Below, piece after piece: positions 52,205-61,798 of a stretch of 64,000 bases of DNA. Source of the stretch: Firmicutes bacterium UBA4845 (lineage in GTDB: Bacteria > Bacillota > Clostridia > Tissierellales > Sedimentibacteraceae); NCBI GenBank assembly GCA_002399975.1, contig DHER01000084.1, positions 31,788-95,787 on the forward strand, in the 5' to 3' direction. A model generated the notes under the pieces. It was not told the origin of the DNA, made no database searches, and saw only the letters and a list, made by a program, of their open reading frames with translations. The translations under genes were made by a program, and so were the position numbers. Position 1 is the stretch's first letter, and each line of letters opens with the position of its first letter.

Positions 52205-53164
52205 ATGGCTATTATACCACAGATTTCGATGTTTTCGTGGGAAAATGATATAGAAAATTTAGGGGACAATGAACGTTTAAAATTTGTGCTTGAACACATG
52301 CCTGACGAAGCCCTCGTTGACAAGCTTGAAAGGGAGCGGTGCCGCGGCCGTGACGATTATCCGGCGCGTGCGATGTGGAACATGTTCATCGCGATGACAG
52401 TCTTCGGGCATGGCAGGGTGGCCGCCATTCTCCGGGAGCTGAAACGCAACGTCCAGCTCAGGTGGATGTGCGGGTTCCAGAATGGGAAAACCCCGACCGC
52501 GTATGCGGCAAGCAGGTTCCTTGCCAGACTGAAAGCTAGCCAAGCAGAGGTGCTTGAAATATTCATCTCATTGGCGGACTCGCTGTATGATATTCTGCCG
52601 GACTTTGGGGAGACGCTCGCCCTGGACAGCAAATGGGTATGGTCAGCGGCGAATAGAAAGAGCAAGCGGAACAAGCCTGACGGAAGGAGCGAGACAGACG
52701 CCGAATGGGGAAAGAAAACCTACAGCGGCGTAAACGCTGACGGCAAGGAGTGGAGTAAGGAAGAGGAATGCTTCGGCTTCAAGATCCATCTGCTGGTTGA
52801 TTCGAAATACGAACTTCCGGTGGCTTTTGTCATTACCAGCGCGAACGGCTCCGATATCGTCTGGGGCAGGGAGCTGCTCAAAGAATTGGCTGAAAAGCGG
52901 CCGCACGTGATTGAGCGGTGCAGATACCTTGCCGCGGACAGGGGCTATGACGATACAGAACTGATCCAGTGGCTTCAGGACGTGAAACAGGACATCAAGC
53001 CGGTGATCGATAAGCGGACAATGTGGAAGACAGAAAAAGAGAAAGAAGTCACGTCACCTGTCAGCGTGAACTGGGATCATTTGAGCCAAATAATATCCGA
53101 GTTAAATATAAGTAATTTCGAAATTGCCGACGCAAGAGGTACGGCAACTTATTACAGAGGGTGA
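52205..53164 (+). pseudogene. Truncated IS5/IS1182-type DDE transposase fused to a short unrelated tail
   Basis: Residues 1-~280: DUF772-like N-terminus (LERERCRGRDDYPARAMWNMFIAMTVFGHG) and DDE_Tnp_1 core with aspartates in ETLALDSKWVW and YLAADRGYDDTEL. The expected C-terminal catalytic part after PVIDKR is absent; the last ~40 residues (LSQIISELNISNFEIADARG) are AT-rich host-like DNA. GC content is clearly higher than the surroundings, so it is recently acquired. Preceded by AAAGGAG. Inactive by inference. Confidence 0.82.
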
Positions 53165-53263
53165 GGAGAAATTTATATATAAATGCAACATAAAACCCGA
53201 TAAAATCAACGGATTTTGGCATTTAACAAATGCCTATTATAATATTGAAAGGAGATATATTTT

Positions 53264-55708
53264 ATGGCAGACGTAATGGTACAAAAAACACAAGAATGGC
53301 TTAACAATAAGTATGGAGGAAAGCAGGGTTATATACCACTTGATTTATCTGAGGAAGCTGGTATCGTAGGCAGAACCGGATGGACAACAATTTATGCTTT
53401 ACTTGGAGCTCTTCAAATTGAATTAGGATTAAACGAAACCGGTACTAATTTTGGTCCGACAACTGAAAGGTTGTTTAATGAACAGTTTGGGGAGGGTATA
53501 CAGCCACCGATTGATGAAACTGCAGTTTGCGGCAGATACGGAGGTATTTATGGCATTGTACAAGGCGCGCTTTGGTGTAAAGGATACCCTGCGCATTATG
53601 GTGAAATAACAGAACATTTTGATCAATCAACACAAGCAGGAATAATGAACATGAGGGAAGATGCTGGAATAAGTCCTGGAACAAAAGTTACTTTGAATGT
53701 TATGAAAGCCTTACTTTCTATGAACCAATACAAACTTGTTTGGAAAGGATCTTCTAAAATTCAATCTATTCAACGGGTACTAAATAATATGTATGAGGAA
53801 TATATTGGACTTTCACCTTGCGATGGACTATATGGCCGGGAAATGAATAAAGCAATGATTATGGTTTTACAAGCAATTGAAGGATACTCTGTAGAGGAAG
53901 CTAATGGTAATTTTGGAAGTGGTACGAAATCAAGGTTACCTTTGCTTTTGCTTCCTCAAGTAGTGAATCCAGAAGCCGTATTCCTGTTTCGTTCATCTCT
54001 TTGCTGCAATGGATATAACGTAGCGTTAAGTTATGCTTGGGATATTGATGTTGAGTTTGAAACGATAGGATTTCAAAGAGATATGTTACTTACTCAAAAT
54101 GGTACCGCTGATACAGACACATGGATGGCTTTAATGATTAGCCGAGGAAATATTGATCGACCAAGCAATGGATGTGATACAAGGTTTGAGATAACTGCTG
54201 ATAGGTTGGGAATTTTAAAAAATGAAGGCTATGAAGTGGTTGGTCGTTACTTAACAGGTGGAAGTTTTAAAGAATTGCGTATTGGAGAAGCAGAAAGAAT
54301 TATTGCCGGTGGAATGGATCTATTCCCTATCTTTCAAGAGTCAGGAGCAAGTATGTCGTATTTTACTCCTGAACGAGGAAAAGCAGATGCTTTAAGCTCT
54401 TCAAAAGCAGCTCATCAATTTGGAATGCCGAAAGATACAATTATTTATTTTGCAGTTGATACCGATCTATTGGATTATCAAATAGAGGATTATATATTAC
54501 CATATTTCAGAGCCTTACATGAAAATTTTGATCCATATTACCAAATCGGCGTTTATGGCACTAGAAATACTTGTACTCAAGTTTGTGATAATGGCTATGC
54601 ACTAACAAGTTTTGTAAGTGATATGTCATACGGATTTAGCGGAAACATGGGCTTTAAAATACCTGAAAACTGGAACTTGGATCAATTTTATGAACTTAGT
54701 ACCAGTGAGACAGGGTGGGATTTTGATTTAGATAAAACAACATATTCAGGAAGATATCCCGTTGTAGACCACATTGAGCATCGCAATTATATACAACCGG
54801 CAATTCCGCCAGTTGAACCTGGAACTCCGTCAATTCTTTCTTTTATCGAGGACATACGAACATTGGAAACAATGTATAAACAGCGTTATGATGCGAATTT
54901 GGACCCTATTGAAGGTATACCACTGATGCCTATTATGCAAGTTATGGCAATGACTAATTTTCTACGTAGTCAAGAATATAAAAACTGGGAATGGTATTTT
55001 ACCACAGGTTATATTATTGACAATGAGTTTGTGTCTGATGTTCAAGAGCAGCATCCTGATATATGGGCCAACATTTATGATTATATAAAAGAAGAAACAA
55101 CAGAAATTTCGCGTTTAAAAATATCAGATGGAGAAACCGGACTTATTGATTTTAGCCATTTCGCAGCCTCACTGGAGGCGTATCTGAGTACAGGATTGTC
55201 TCCGGATTTCTGGGCAAGCTGGGGTGGAGATTTAGCAACTGGAATGGCGGATACCACCATCAATTATAACAATAGAAATGAACCTGGTTATGAAATATAC
55301 GCCGGAAAAACATTGCAGGAAATTGCTGATGCTACAATCGGAAAAGAGATTCTTCAATGCAATTACACTGATTTCTGTAGTGATTTTGATGCATATAAAA
55401 TCAGCCTCTATATACGCGAAGAAATTAGAAATAGTACCATAGAAACATGGAATTTTCACCTATTTTCAGATGCCCTGATGTGGTATTATAGCAACGAACA
55501 TTATAGGAATCGCTTTAACTGGATTTGCGAAGAGTTAAATTGCGTACCTACTGTCGGTGCATTAAATGCTAAAATTTACGAAGCTATGAATGGTATTTTA
55601 GAAAAAGGATTCTTACTTATCTTAAAAGGGAAAAGACCCACCGATGAAGTAAATACAGCTTGCTGTGATTCATTTGCAAATTATATTTATACAATGGTAA
55701 ACAAATAA
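53264..55708 (+). CDS. DUF1906 glycoside-hydrolase-like protein with N-terminal peptidoglycan-binding-like repeats
   Basis: 814 residues without signal peptide. Residues ~1-310 contain three helical repeats resembling PG_binding_1 (QEWLNNKYGGKQG, FGPTTERLFNEQFG, LYGREMNKAMIMVLQ). Residues ~325-510 are the Rv2525c/DUF1906 TIM-like domain (EGYEVVGRYLTGG, FPIFQESGASMSYF, DTIIYFAVDTDLLDYQIEDYILPYF, IGVYGTRNTCTQV). The rest (~530-814) is a helical domain I do not recognise. Presumed cell-wall or glycan hydrolase; export route unclear. GC is host-like; a strong hairpin follows. Confidence 0.82.
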   Translation: MADVMVQKTQEWLNNKYGGKQGYIPLDLSEEAGIVGRTGWTTIYALLGALQIELGLNETGTNFGPTTERLFNEQFGEGIQPPIDETAVCGRYGGIYGIVQGALWCKGYPAHYGEITEHFDQSTQAGIMNMREDAGISPGTKVTLNVMKALLSMNQYKLVWKGSSKIQSIQRVLNNMYEEYIGLSPCDGLYGREMNKAMIMVLQAIEGYSVEEANGNFGSGTKSRLPLLLLPQVVNPEAVFLFRSSLCCNGYNVALSYAWDIDVEFETIGFQRDMLLTQNGTADTDTWMALMISRGNIDRPSNGCDTRFEITADRLGILKNEGYEVVGRYLTGGSFKELRIGEAERIIAGGMDLFPIFQESGASMSYFTPERGKADALSSSKAAHQFGMPKDTIIYFAVDTDLLDYQIEDYILPYFRALHENFDPYYQIGVYGTRNTCTQVCDNGYALTSFVSDMSYGFSGNMGFKIPENWNLDQFYELSTSETGWDFDLDKTTYSGRYPVVDHIEHRNYIQPAIPPVEPGTPSILSFIEDIRTLETMYKQRYDANLDPIEGIPLMPIMQVMAMTNFLRSQEYKNWEWYFTTGYIIDNEFVSDVQEQHPDIWANIYDYIKEETTEISRLKISDGETGLIDFSHFAASLEAYLSTGLSPDFWASWGGDLATGMADTTINYNNRNEPGYEIYAGKTLQEIADATIGKEILQCNYTDFCSDFDAYKISLYIREEIRNSTIETWNFHLFSDALMWYYSNEHYRNRFNWICEELNCVPTVGALNAKIYEAMNGILEKGFLLILKGKRPTDEVNTACCDSFANYIYTMVNK

Positions 55709-55751
55709 TAGAATGAGTGGGGCTCAACAGCCTCCACTCATTCTATTATTT
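55703..55751. terminator. 18-bp-stem palindromic terminator, member of a repeat
   Basis: AAATAATAGAATGAGTGG / CCACTCATTCTATTATTT pair perfectly around GGCTCAACAGCCT and include the stop codon region of the upstream gene. A close copy in inverted orientation occurs at 63959-63995 (two mismatches in 37 nt). Confidence 0.8.
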
Positions 55752-55770
55752 ATCCAGTTTGAGAATTTGT

Positions 55771-56175
55771 TTACTTTCGTTGTTTAAATTTTGCAATAAA
55801 GGCTCCCGCAACAAATAATAACGTCGAACCAAGGGCGGGATAAAATTTGATGTCAATATTATATAGAATGCCAATTTTTAAGATTCCTTCTAAGCCAGAT
55901 ACCATTAGCAATAAAAACACCAAAATAAAATATATGATGGACAGAAGTAGGATTTCTTTTGTCGTACCTGTTAACTTGCTTTGTGCCCAAATCCCCATGA
56001 GAAAACCGTATGGATAAACTAAGCAAAATGAGAAGGGAATATAAAAAATCCAACCCCAAATCCAAATGATATCATTATCCTTTGACATAAAGATACCACC
56101 TATAGCAGATAAAAAAAACAGAAGAAAATAAATTTTCCAAAATAAACTGAATTTGCTAAAAAAATTTTTAATCAT
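55771..56175 (-). CDS. Four-TM hypothetical membrane protein
   Basis: 134 residues; ATG 56175 preferred, after AAGGTGA; GTG 56184 is possible. Four hydrophobic segments (FWKIYFLLFFLSAIGGIFM, IWIWGWIFYIPFSFCLVYPYGFLMGIW, ILLLSIIYFILVFLLLMVSG, LGSTLLFVAGAFIA), basic ends. I do not recognise a family. Convergent with the DUF1906 gene, sharing its terminator. Confidence 0.6.
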   Translation of the reverse strand: MIKNFFSKFSLFWKIYFLLFFLSAIGGIFMSKDNDIIWIWGWIFYIPFSFCLVYPYGFLMGIWAQSKLTGTTKEILLLSIIYFILVFLLLMVSGLEGILKIGILYNIDIKFYPALGSTLLFVAGAFIAKFKQRK

Positions 56176-56184
56176 AGATATCAC

Positions 56185-56597
56185 CTTGGTCTAATTAATT
56201 TTGTATGAATATTAAATTTAGGCTTGGAGTTCTTTAATACTTTTATCTTATTATATGATTATGGTGTCAAAGGTCAATTTTAATAAAAAATGTTTTTCAT
56301 AATTGCTTTTGACACTTCAATCATTATATTACATTAAATATTTTATATCAATATGATTTCACAATAATGAAGAGCGGTATGATTGAAGCTGCTTTTTTTT
56401 CTGGTACTGTGCATTACTGTTTTGAAATCCTCATTTTATCTTTTGTTAAGGGACTTGTGTCTTTAGTAAAACATGTTATAATAAATAATCAAAGTATACA
56501 AAGGTTAATGTTTTTATTTGATACAAAAAAGCACTTATACCTAAATAAAAAGAACGAAGAAAGTTTAATATCATTTTACTTTTAAAGGAACAGAGCA
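56185..56597. other. 413-bp AT-rich intergenic region
   Basis: Divergent spacer between the small membrane protein and queG. A TTGTGT-N19-TATAAT-like pair around 56455-56485 may drive queG. A 72-codon frame at 56367-56585 lacks a ribosome binding site and looks spurious. Confidence 0.45.
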
Positions 56598-57704
56598 ATG
56601 AAACAACTGATAATCGAAATTGCAAACTCAATAGGTATAGAAATCATCGGATTTACTAATGTATTAGATTACAGCTACCTGTCAAACATTCTCGTAGACA
56701 GAGCAGATAATGGATATAGCTGCGAATTTGAAGAACAGAATATAGCAAAAAGGATTGATGTTAGAAATACGTTTCCTGGATGTAAAAGTATTATAGCGAT
56801 AGGAGTTCCATATGCGGAAGGATACAAAAAACCAATTACCGATGATATGGGATTATTAAGTGTTGTATCTTTTGGAAAGAACTATCATGAAAAAATAAAA
56901 GGCATATTAAAAGAACTTGCTGAGAAAATAAGAAAGCATATTGACTTTAAATATAAAATCTGTGTTGATACATCACCGCTGATTGACAGAGAAATATGCA
57001 AAAATGCTGGAATAGGAAACTATGGGAAAAATACTCTTCTTATTAATGAAAAATTCGGATCTTTTATAAATCTCGGCTACTTGCTTACGGATTTGGACAT
57101 AGAATGCGGCAGCAGAAAGAATAATATAAATATTTGTGGAGAATGTCAAATATGTATAAAAAACTGCCCCAATAATGCTATATTAAAAAATTGGGGCATC
57201 AGTGCAAGGAAATGTGTTTCATACTTGACTCAAACCAAAAATTATATTCCTTTTGAACACAGAAAAAGCATGGGAAATCAAATATACGGCTGTGACGTAT
57301 GTCAGCTTGTATGCCCGAAGAACAAAATTAATTCTGAAAAAAAGCAGGCTGCAGATTACAGCAGCCTTTTAATTAATCTTAAAGAATTGATGCAAATTTC
57401 AAATAAAGAATTTGTTTCAAAATACGGAAGACTGTCAGGGGGCTGGAGAGGCAGAAATATCTGGAAAAGGAATGCAATTATTGCCGCAGGCAATTTAGAG
57501 CTTGTGTCTATGTTTGAAATCATTAAAAATGAACTTAACAACCCTTCTGAAATCATTAAAACTTATGCAGCATGGTGCCTGACTAAATTAAACAGGCAAA
57601 AAGCTGTAAATATACTTAATGCCGCAATGAAATATGAAAATGAACGTATAAAAAAAGAATATATGAAATTAGCGGAGGCAGAAAATGATAGTGGGAACGT
57701 GTGA
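56598..57704 (+). CDS. queG: Epoxyqueuosine reductase QueG
   Basis: Cobalamin and 4Fe-4S enzyme for the last step of queuosine synthesis in tRNA. 368 residues: catalytic aspartate in CVDTSPLIDREICKNAGIGNYGKNT, two 4Fe-4S sets (CGECQICIKNCPNNAI, CDVCQLVCPKN), and C-terminal HEAT-like helices (RNAIIAAGNLELVSMFEIIKNEL). It needs B12, which the importer at 60-64 kb may supply. AAGGAACAG precedes ATG. Overlaps the next gene by 20 bp. Confidence 0.93.
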   Translation: MKQLIIEIANSIGIEIIGFTNVLDYSYLSNILVDRADNGYSCEFEEQNIAKRIDVRNTFPGCKSIIAIGVPYAEGYKKPITDDMGLLSVVSFGKNYHEKIKGILKELAEKIRKHIDFKYKICVDTSPLIDREICKNAGIGNYGKNTLLINEKFGSFINLGYLLTDLDIECGSRKNNINICGECQICIKNCPNNAILKNWGISARKCVSYLTQTKNYIPFEHRKSMGNQIYGCDVCQLVCPKNKINSEKKQAADYSSLLINLKELMQISNKEFVSKYGRLSGGWRGRNIWKRNAIIAAGNLELVSMFEIIKNELNNPSEIIKTYAAWCLTKLNRQKAVNILNAAMKYENERIKKEYMKLAEAENDSGNV

Positions 57705-57966
57705 AATGGAAATGATAATATATGAAGCTAATTCTTTAAAAGAAAAAAGGCACGTAATTAAAAGTGTTATAGAAAGAATTAAATCAAGATTCAATGCATC
57801 TGTTGCCGAAGTTGGATACAATGATTTGTGGAATAGGACAATTATTGGTATTGCTGTGGTTTCTAATAAAAAATCGTTATGTGAATCCATAATTTATAAA
57901 ATAATAAATTTCATAGATAATGACGAAAGACTGGAAATTATAAATCATTCCATGGAGGTAAGTTAA
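57685..57966 (+). CDS. DUF503 (YlxP-like) protein
   Basis: 93 residues with MIVGTCEMEMIIYEANSLKEKRHVIKSVIERIKSRFNASVAEVGYNDLWNRTIIGIAVVS, a clear DUF503 pattern. YlxP relatives act in ribosome/30S maturation; unproved here. Between queG and nth with overlapping ends, so co-transcribed. Confidence 0.88.
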   Translation: MIVGTCEMEMIIYEANSLKEKRHVIKSVIERIKSRFNASVAEVGYNDLWNRTIIGIAVVSNKKSLCESIIYKIINFIDNDERLEIINHSMEVS

Positions 57967-58595
57967 TGACAAAGACAGAAAGAGTTTATGAATTGCTGAA
58001 GGCATCATATCCTGATGCCGGATGCGGACTGGATTATGGCTCACCGTTTCAATTGCTGGTATCTACAATTTTAAGTGCTCAGGCAACCGACAAAAGCGTT
58101 AATGCAGTAACAGAGGAACTTTATAAGGAGTATCCAGATTTGGACAGCTTTCTTAAACTGACTCAGGAAGAAATAGAAGAAAAAATAAAAAAAATAGGTA
58201 TTCATAAGAATAAGTCAAAAAATATATATAAAATGTGCCGGCAGTTAAAAGAAAGGTATAATGGTGAAGTACCAAGGAACATGGAAGATTTAATGTCTTT
58301 GCCGGGAGTAGGAAGAAAAACTGCTTCTGTTGTGTTGGTTGAAGCTTTTAACATTCCGGCATTTCCCGTGGATACACATGTATTCAGGATTACAAAGCGC
58401 ATAGGATTAGCTTCGGGTTCAACAGCCGATAAGGTATCTGATGAAATGATGTCCAAGCTTCCAAAATACAAGTGGCATCTTATGCATCATCTTTTAATAA
58501 CACATGGGAGAGAAGTTTGTGTTGCTCAAAATCCTAAGTGTGATATTTGCAGTGTTAGAGATATTTGCAAATACTATAAACAAAAATTAAAATAG
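57966..58595 (+). CDS. nth: Endonuclease III
   Basis: Base-excision DNA glycosylase/AP lyase for oxidised pyrimidines. 209 residues: HhH LPGVGRKTASVVLVEAFNIPAFPVDTHVFRI with nucleophile lysine in GRKTA and aspartate in VDTH; C-terminal 4Fe-4S C-x6-C-x2-C-x5-C (CVAQNPKCDICSVRDIC). Start overlaps the DUF503 stop by one base. Confidence 0.95.
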   Translation: MTKTERVYELLKASYPDAGCGLDYGSPFQLLVSTILSAQATDKSVNAVTEELYKEYPDLDSFLKLTQEEIEEKIKKIGIHKNKSKNIYKMCRQLKERYNGEVPRNMEDLMSLPGVGRKTASVVLVEAFNIPAFPVDTHVFRITKRIGLASGSTADKVSDEMMSKLPKYKWHLMHHLLITHGREVCVAQNPKCDICSVRDICKYYKQKLK

Positions 58596-58611
58596 TAGGA
58601 GATAAAGAAAA

Positions 58612-59085
58612 ATGTCAATAAATGTAGTATTATTTGAACCGGAGATACCTCAAAATACAGGAAATATTGCCAGAACCTGTGGATTGACAGGTTCGAGGCT
58701 TCATTTAATAAAGCCCCTTGGATTTTCCGTAAAAGACAAATATTTAAAAAGAGCAGGTCTTGATTACTGGGATTTAGTTGATATAAACTATTATGATGAT
58801 TTTGATGACTTTAGAAAAGTTATAAAGGGTAAACAAGTTTTTATTTCATCAACTAAAGAAAAAAGCAGGTTTTACACGGATGTTCAGTACACTGACGGCT
58901 GCTACATTATTTTTGGTAAAGAAACAGCAGGACTGCCGGATTATATACATAAAGAGTTTATCAACAGCAGAATCAAAATTCCAATGATAGACAATGTTCA
59001 CGCTAGATCCCTTAATCTTGCAAACTCCGTAAACATAGTAATGTACGAAGCACTAAGACAATTAGATTTCCCCCGCATGATCTAA
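58612..59085 (+). CDS. trmL: tRNA (cytidine/uridine-34-2'-O)-methyltransferase TrmL
   Basis: SPOUT methyltransferase that modifies the wobble base of some tRNA-Leu. 157 residues with FEPEIPQNTGNIARTCGLTGSRLHLIKPLGF, FGKETAGLPDYIH and IPMIDNVHARSLNLANSVNIVMYEALRQ, forming the trefoil knot SAM site. AGGAGAT upstream. It ends against a degraded response-regulator gene on the other strand. Confidence 0.93.
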   Translation: MSINVVLFEPEIPQNTGNIARTCGLTGSRLHLIKPLGFSVKDKYLKRAGLDYWDLVDINYYDDFDDFRKVIKGKQVFISSTKEKSRFYTDVQYTDGCYIIFGKETAGLPDYIHKEFINSRIKIPMIDNVHARSLNLANSVNIVMYEALRQLDFPRMI

Positions 59086-59385
59086 TCCGGACACGCTTCG
59101 AGGCATGATGCGCCCCCGGTTTCTCATGAAAATTTCAAGTAGTTCCGATTCTTTTTTGGACAGGGTGCATTTATTTGAAGGACCTTTCAAAGTACATCTC
59201 ATCAAATCAAGCTCTATATCATTCAGAATTATATTCTGCGTGCTTTCCCACTGAGGGGCCCGTCGGTTTACCGCTCTTATCCTGGCTAATATTTCGTTTA
59301 TATCGAAAGGCTTTATAATATTAATTGAAAAGATTGAAGTGGATAATATTGACAGAGTATTCTCTTTGGTGATATACTGATTTTA
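59062..59385 (-). pseudogene. OmpR-type response regulator relic
   Basis: On the - strand a frame reads ITKENTLSILSTSIFSINIIKPFDINEILARIRAVNRR, the end of a receiver domain and linker, then CTLSKKESELLEIFMRNRGRIMPRS, the start of a winged-helix domain, before ending at a stop inside trmL. The N-terminal receiver half and most of the DNA-binding domain are missing, so it is a gene remnant, cut at both ends. No sensor kinase is near. Confidence 0.7.
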
Positions 59386-59393
59386 AATGAATA

Positions 59394-59553
59394 TGGAAAC
59401 ATGTCACGGAAGTTGGGTGCAATTCTCACGCAAGACCGTTGCTGTAATTCGCTGATGCTTTGGACCGATGCCACTGGAAGAATTTCCGGGAAGGTACCGA
59501 AAGCTATGTTATTTTAAACACAGGTGATAAGCCAGAATACTTGTATGTTTCCC
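59394..59553 (+). promoter_or_regulatory. Cobalamin (adenosylcobalamin) riboswitch
   Basis: Closing stem GGAAACAT/ATGTTTCC; inside it GGGTGCAATTCTCAC, GTTGCTGTAATTCGC, the conserved GCCACTG, GGGAAGG, and the B12-box-like AAGCCAGAATACTTG. Order and spacing fit the B12 aptamer. A terminator follows at 59660-59686, so B12 should shut off the operon. Confidence 0.9.
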
Positions 59554-59659
59554 TGCCGCATTAATGCGATGCACAGCCTTGCGGATAACCATGGCGAATG
59601 CAGTACATGTCTTTTTATTCTATCTTAGATGTAGAGATATGTTTACTTAATATATATAC

Positions 59660-59686
59660 GTCTGCGAGATTGTCGCAGACTTTTTT
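59660..59686 (+). terminator. Terminator of the cobalamin riboswitch
   Basis: GTCTGCGA/TCGCAGAC with GATTG loop and six T, 69 bp before the first gene. The 59554-59659 stretch probably forms the antiterminator. Confidence 0.9.
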
Positions 59687-59754
59687 ATTGCTAAATCCAA
59701 AGTATTCACATCACCGGTAAAAAAGCAACAATAATATAATAAAAAGGAGTAGTT

Positions 59755-60606
59755 ATGAAAAAACAAATTAAAAAATTTTTGTGCATAACAATGGCACTGT
59801 CATTATCTATGATAATGATAACAGGATGTTCAGGTGACACTGCTCAGACAGATGAAAATCCTGTACAAAGTATCGATGAGGACAATGTTCAGGAAGATAA
59901 CACAGAAAAAGCAGACCCTGTTTACGTGAATCAGATTAAAGATGGCACTTATAACATAGAGGTTTCTTCAAGTTCATCAATGTTCAAGATAGTTGATGCA
60001 CAGCTTACAGTAAAAGGTGGAGAAATGTCGGCAGTTTTAACTCTCAGTGGAACGGGTTATGAGAAGCTGTACATGGGAACCGGAGAAGAAGCTCTTGCTG
60101 ATACTGATGATAAATGTATATATTTTGTTGAGGATCCACAGGGTAAGTATACTTATGAAGTACCTGTTGAAGCGCTTAATCAGGATATAAATTGTGCAGC
60201 ATGGAGCATTCGTAAAGGAAAATGGTACGACAGGGTTTTGGTATTCCAATCATCAATGATACCTGAGGATGCTATAACTGAAAGTTCTGTGCCTGATGGT
60301 ACGTACAGTGCAGAAGCTACACTTACGGGAGGATCAGGCAGAGCAAGCATAGAATCTCCTGCAGATATTACTTCAGCAGGGGGAACAATGACGGCTACAA
60401 TAATTTGGAGCAGCCCAAGTTATGAGTATATGCTTATAGACGGAGTTTATTATTATCCGGTCAATAAAAATGGAAATTCCACATTTGAAATTCCGGTTTC
60501 ACTGGACAAAGATATTGAAGTAACTGCTCAAACGGTGGCCATGAGCACTCCCCACGATGTAGATTACACTCTCAGGTTTGATTCGGCTACACTTAAATCA
60601 AAATAA
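59755..60606 (+). CDS. B12-regulated lipoprotein with two tandem repeat domains
   Basis: 283 residues: signal peptide and lipobox (MITGC, Cys25), acidic linker, then two related ~100-residue domains, the first from DGTYNIEVSSSSSMFKIVDA and the second from DGTYSAEATLTGGSGRAS; both share DGTY, a G-rich turn, and Y-x-Y/L-x-G elements, and look like beta sandwiches. First gene behind the cobalamin riboswitch and upstream of a BtuF-like receptor, so an outer receptor or capture protein for corrinoids (or haem) is plausible. Family name not recalled with certainty. Confidence 0.72.
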   Translation: MKKQIKKFLCITMALSLSMIMITGCSGDTAQTDENPVQSIDEDNVQEDNTEKADPVYVNQIKDGTYNIEVSSSSSMFKIVDAQLTVKGGEMSAVLTLSGTGYEKLYMGTGEEALADTDDKCIYFVEDPQGKYTYEVPVEALNQDINCAAWSIRKGKWYDRVLVFQSSMIPEDAITESSVPDGTYSAEATLTGGSGRASIESPADITSAGGTMTATIIWSSPSYEYMLIDGVYYYPVNKNGNSTFEIPVSLDKDIEVTAQTVAMSTPHDVDYTLRFDSATLKSK

Positions 60607-60622
60607 AGAAAAAGGTATTGTT

Positions 60623-61798
60623 ATGATTAAAAAAAGATGCATGTTTACAGCTGTAATTATTATGATCTTGCTGATTATGGGGTGTACCCAAAGTAAAGAT
60701 AATACTGATGGAAATCCAGAAAACGTCTTGCAGCAGGAAGGAAACATGGAGTTTAAATATGCTCAGAATTTTAATGTGGATTACTACAAAGGCGGCTATT
60801 CCATCATATCTGTATCTGACGGAACCAGGTATCTGGTTGTTCCAGAAGGACAAGATGTACCGGCAGATTTGGATAAGGACATTACAGTCCTGAAACAGCC
60901 TATTAATAACATTTATTTAGTTGCAACTTCATCCATGTGTTTGTTTGATGCTTTGAATTCCCTGGACGCTATCAAATTTTCCGGCACAAAAGCAGAAGAA
61001 TGGTATATCGAAAACGCAAGATCTGCAATGGAAGCAGGCAATATTATTTATGCAGGAAAGTACAATATTCCAGACTATGAGTTGATTATGTCAGGCAATT
61101 GCAATTTAGCTATAGAATCTACAATGATAAACCACACTCCAGAGGTTAAGGAAAAGCTGAAAGAATTGGGTATACCAGTGATTACAGACCAGTCGAGCTA
61201 TGAAACACATCCACTGGGGCGTACCGAATGGATAAAGCTTTATGGATTATTAATGGGAAAGGAATCAGAAGCAAAACAGATTTTCGATAAACAAGCAGGC
61301 TACATTGAAGAACTTGCCAACAAAGATAAGACAGATAAAACAGTTGCGTTTTTCTATATAAGCTCTTCCGGCAACGCCATAGCCAGAAAATCAGGAGATT
61401 ATGTAACAAGAATGATTGAGGCTGCCGGCGGAAATTATATATTTGGACATCTGGGAGATCCTGAAAGTGCCACCAGTACAGTGACTCTGGAAATGGAGGA
61501 GTTTTACGCCACAGCAAAAAATGCAGATTATATAATATATAACAGCACTATAGACGGAGAACTTTCGTCTGTTGAAGAACTTATGGGAAAAAACAGTCTG
61601 TTGAAAGACTTCAAGGCAGTTCAAAATAACAATGTATGGTGTACAGGCAAGAATATGTTTCAGGAAACAACACATTTCGGACTTATGATTTCAGATATTC
61701 ACCGTATGCTTACTGATAATGACAATGATCTTACAGAATTAAACTTTATCTACAAATTACCGGCGGCAGATGGGGAAAAATCAGATGGAAAAAAGTAA
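60623..61798 (+). CDS. Corrinoid/Fe-chelate ABC transporter substrate-binding lipoprotein
   Basis: 391 residues from MIKKRCMF; lipobox LIMGC. FecB/BtuF fold (YLVVPEGQDVPADLDKDITVLKQPINNIYLVATSS, YELIMSGNCNLAIESTMI, FYISSSGNAIARKSGDYVTRMIEAAGGNYIFG). Located in a B12-riboswitch operon, hence cobalamin or precursor is the likely ligand. Overlaps the permease start by 14 bp. Confidence 0.88.
   Translation: MIKKRCMFTAVIIMILLIMGCTQSKDNTDGNPENVLQQEGNMEFKYAQNFNVDYYKGGYSIISVSDGTRYLVVPEGQDVPADLDKDITVLKQPINNIYLVATSSMCLFDALNSLDAIKFSGTKAEEWYIENARSAMEAGNIIYAGKYNIPDYELIMSGNCNLAIESTMINHTPEVKEKLKELGIPVITDQSSYETHPLGRTEWIKLYGLLMGKESEAKQIFDKQAGYIEELANKDKTDKTVAFFYISSSGNAIARKSGDYVTRMIEAAGGNYIFGHLGDPESATSTVTLEMEEFYATAKNADYIIYNSTIDGELSSVEELMGKNSLLKDFKAVQNNNVWCTGKNMFQETTHFGLMISDIHRMLTDNDNDLTELNFIYKLPAADGEKSDGKK

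Noticed and set aside
56367..56585. 72-codon ORF before queG
   Set aside because: No Shine-Dalgarno, composition not protein-like, covers the likely queG promoter.
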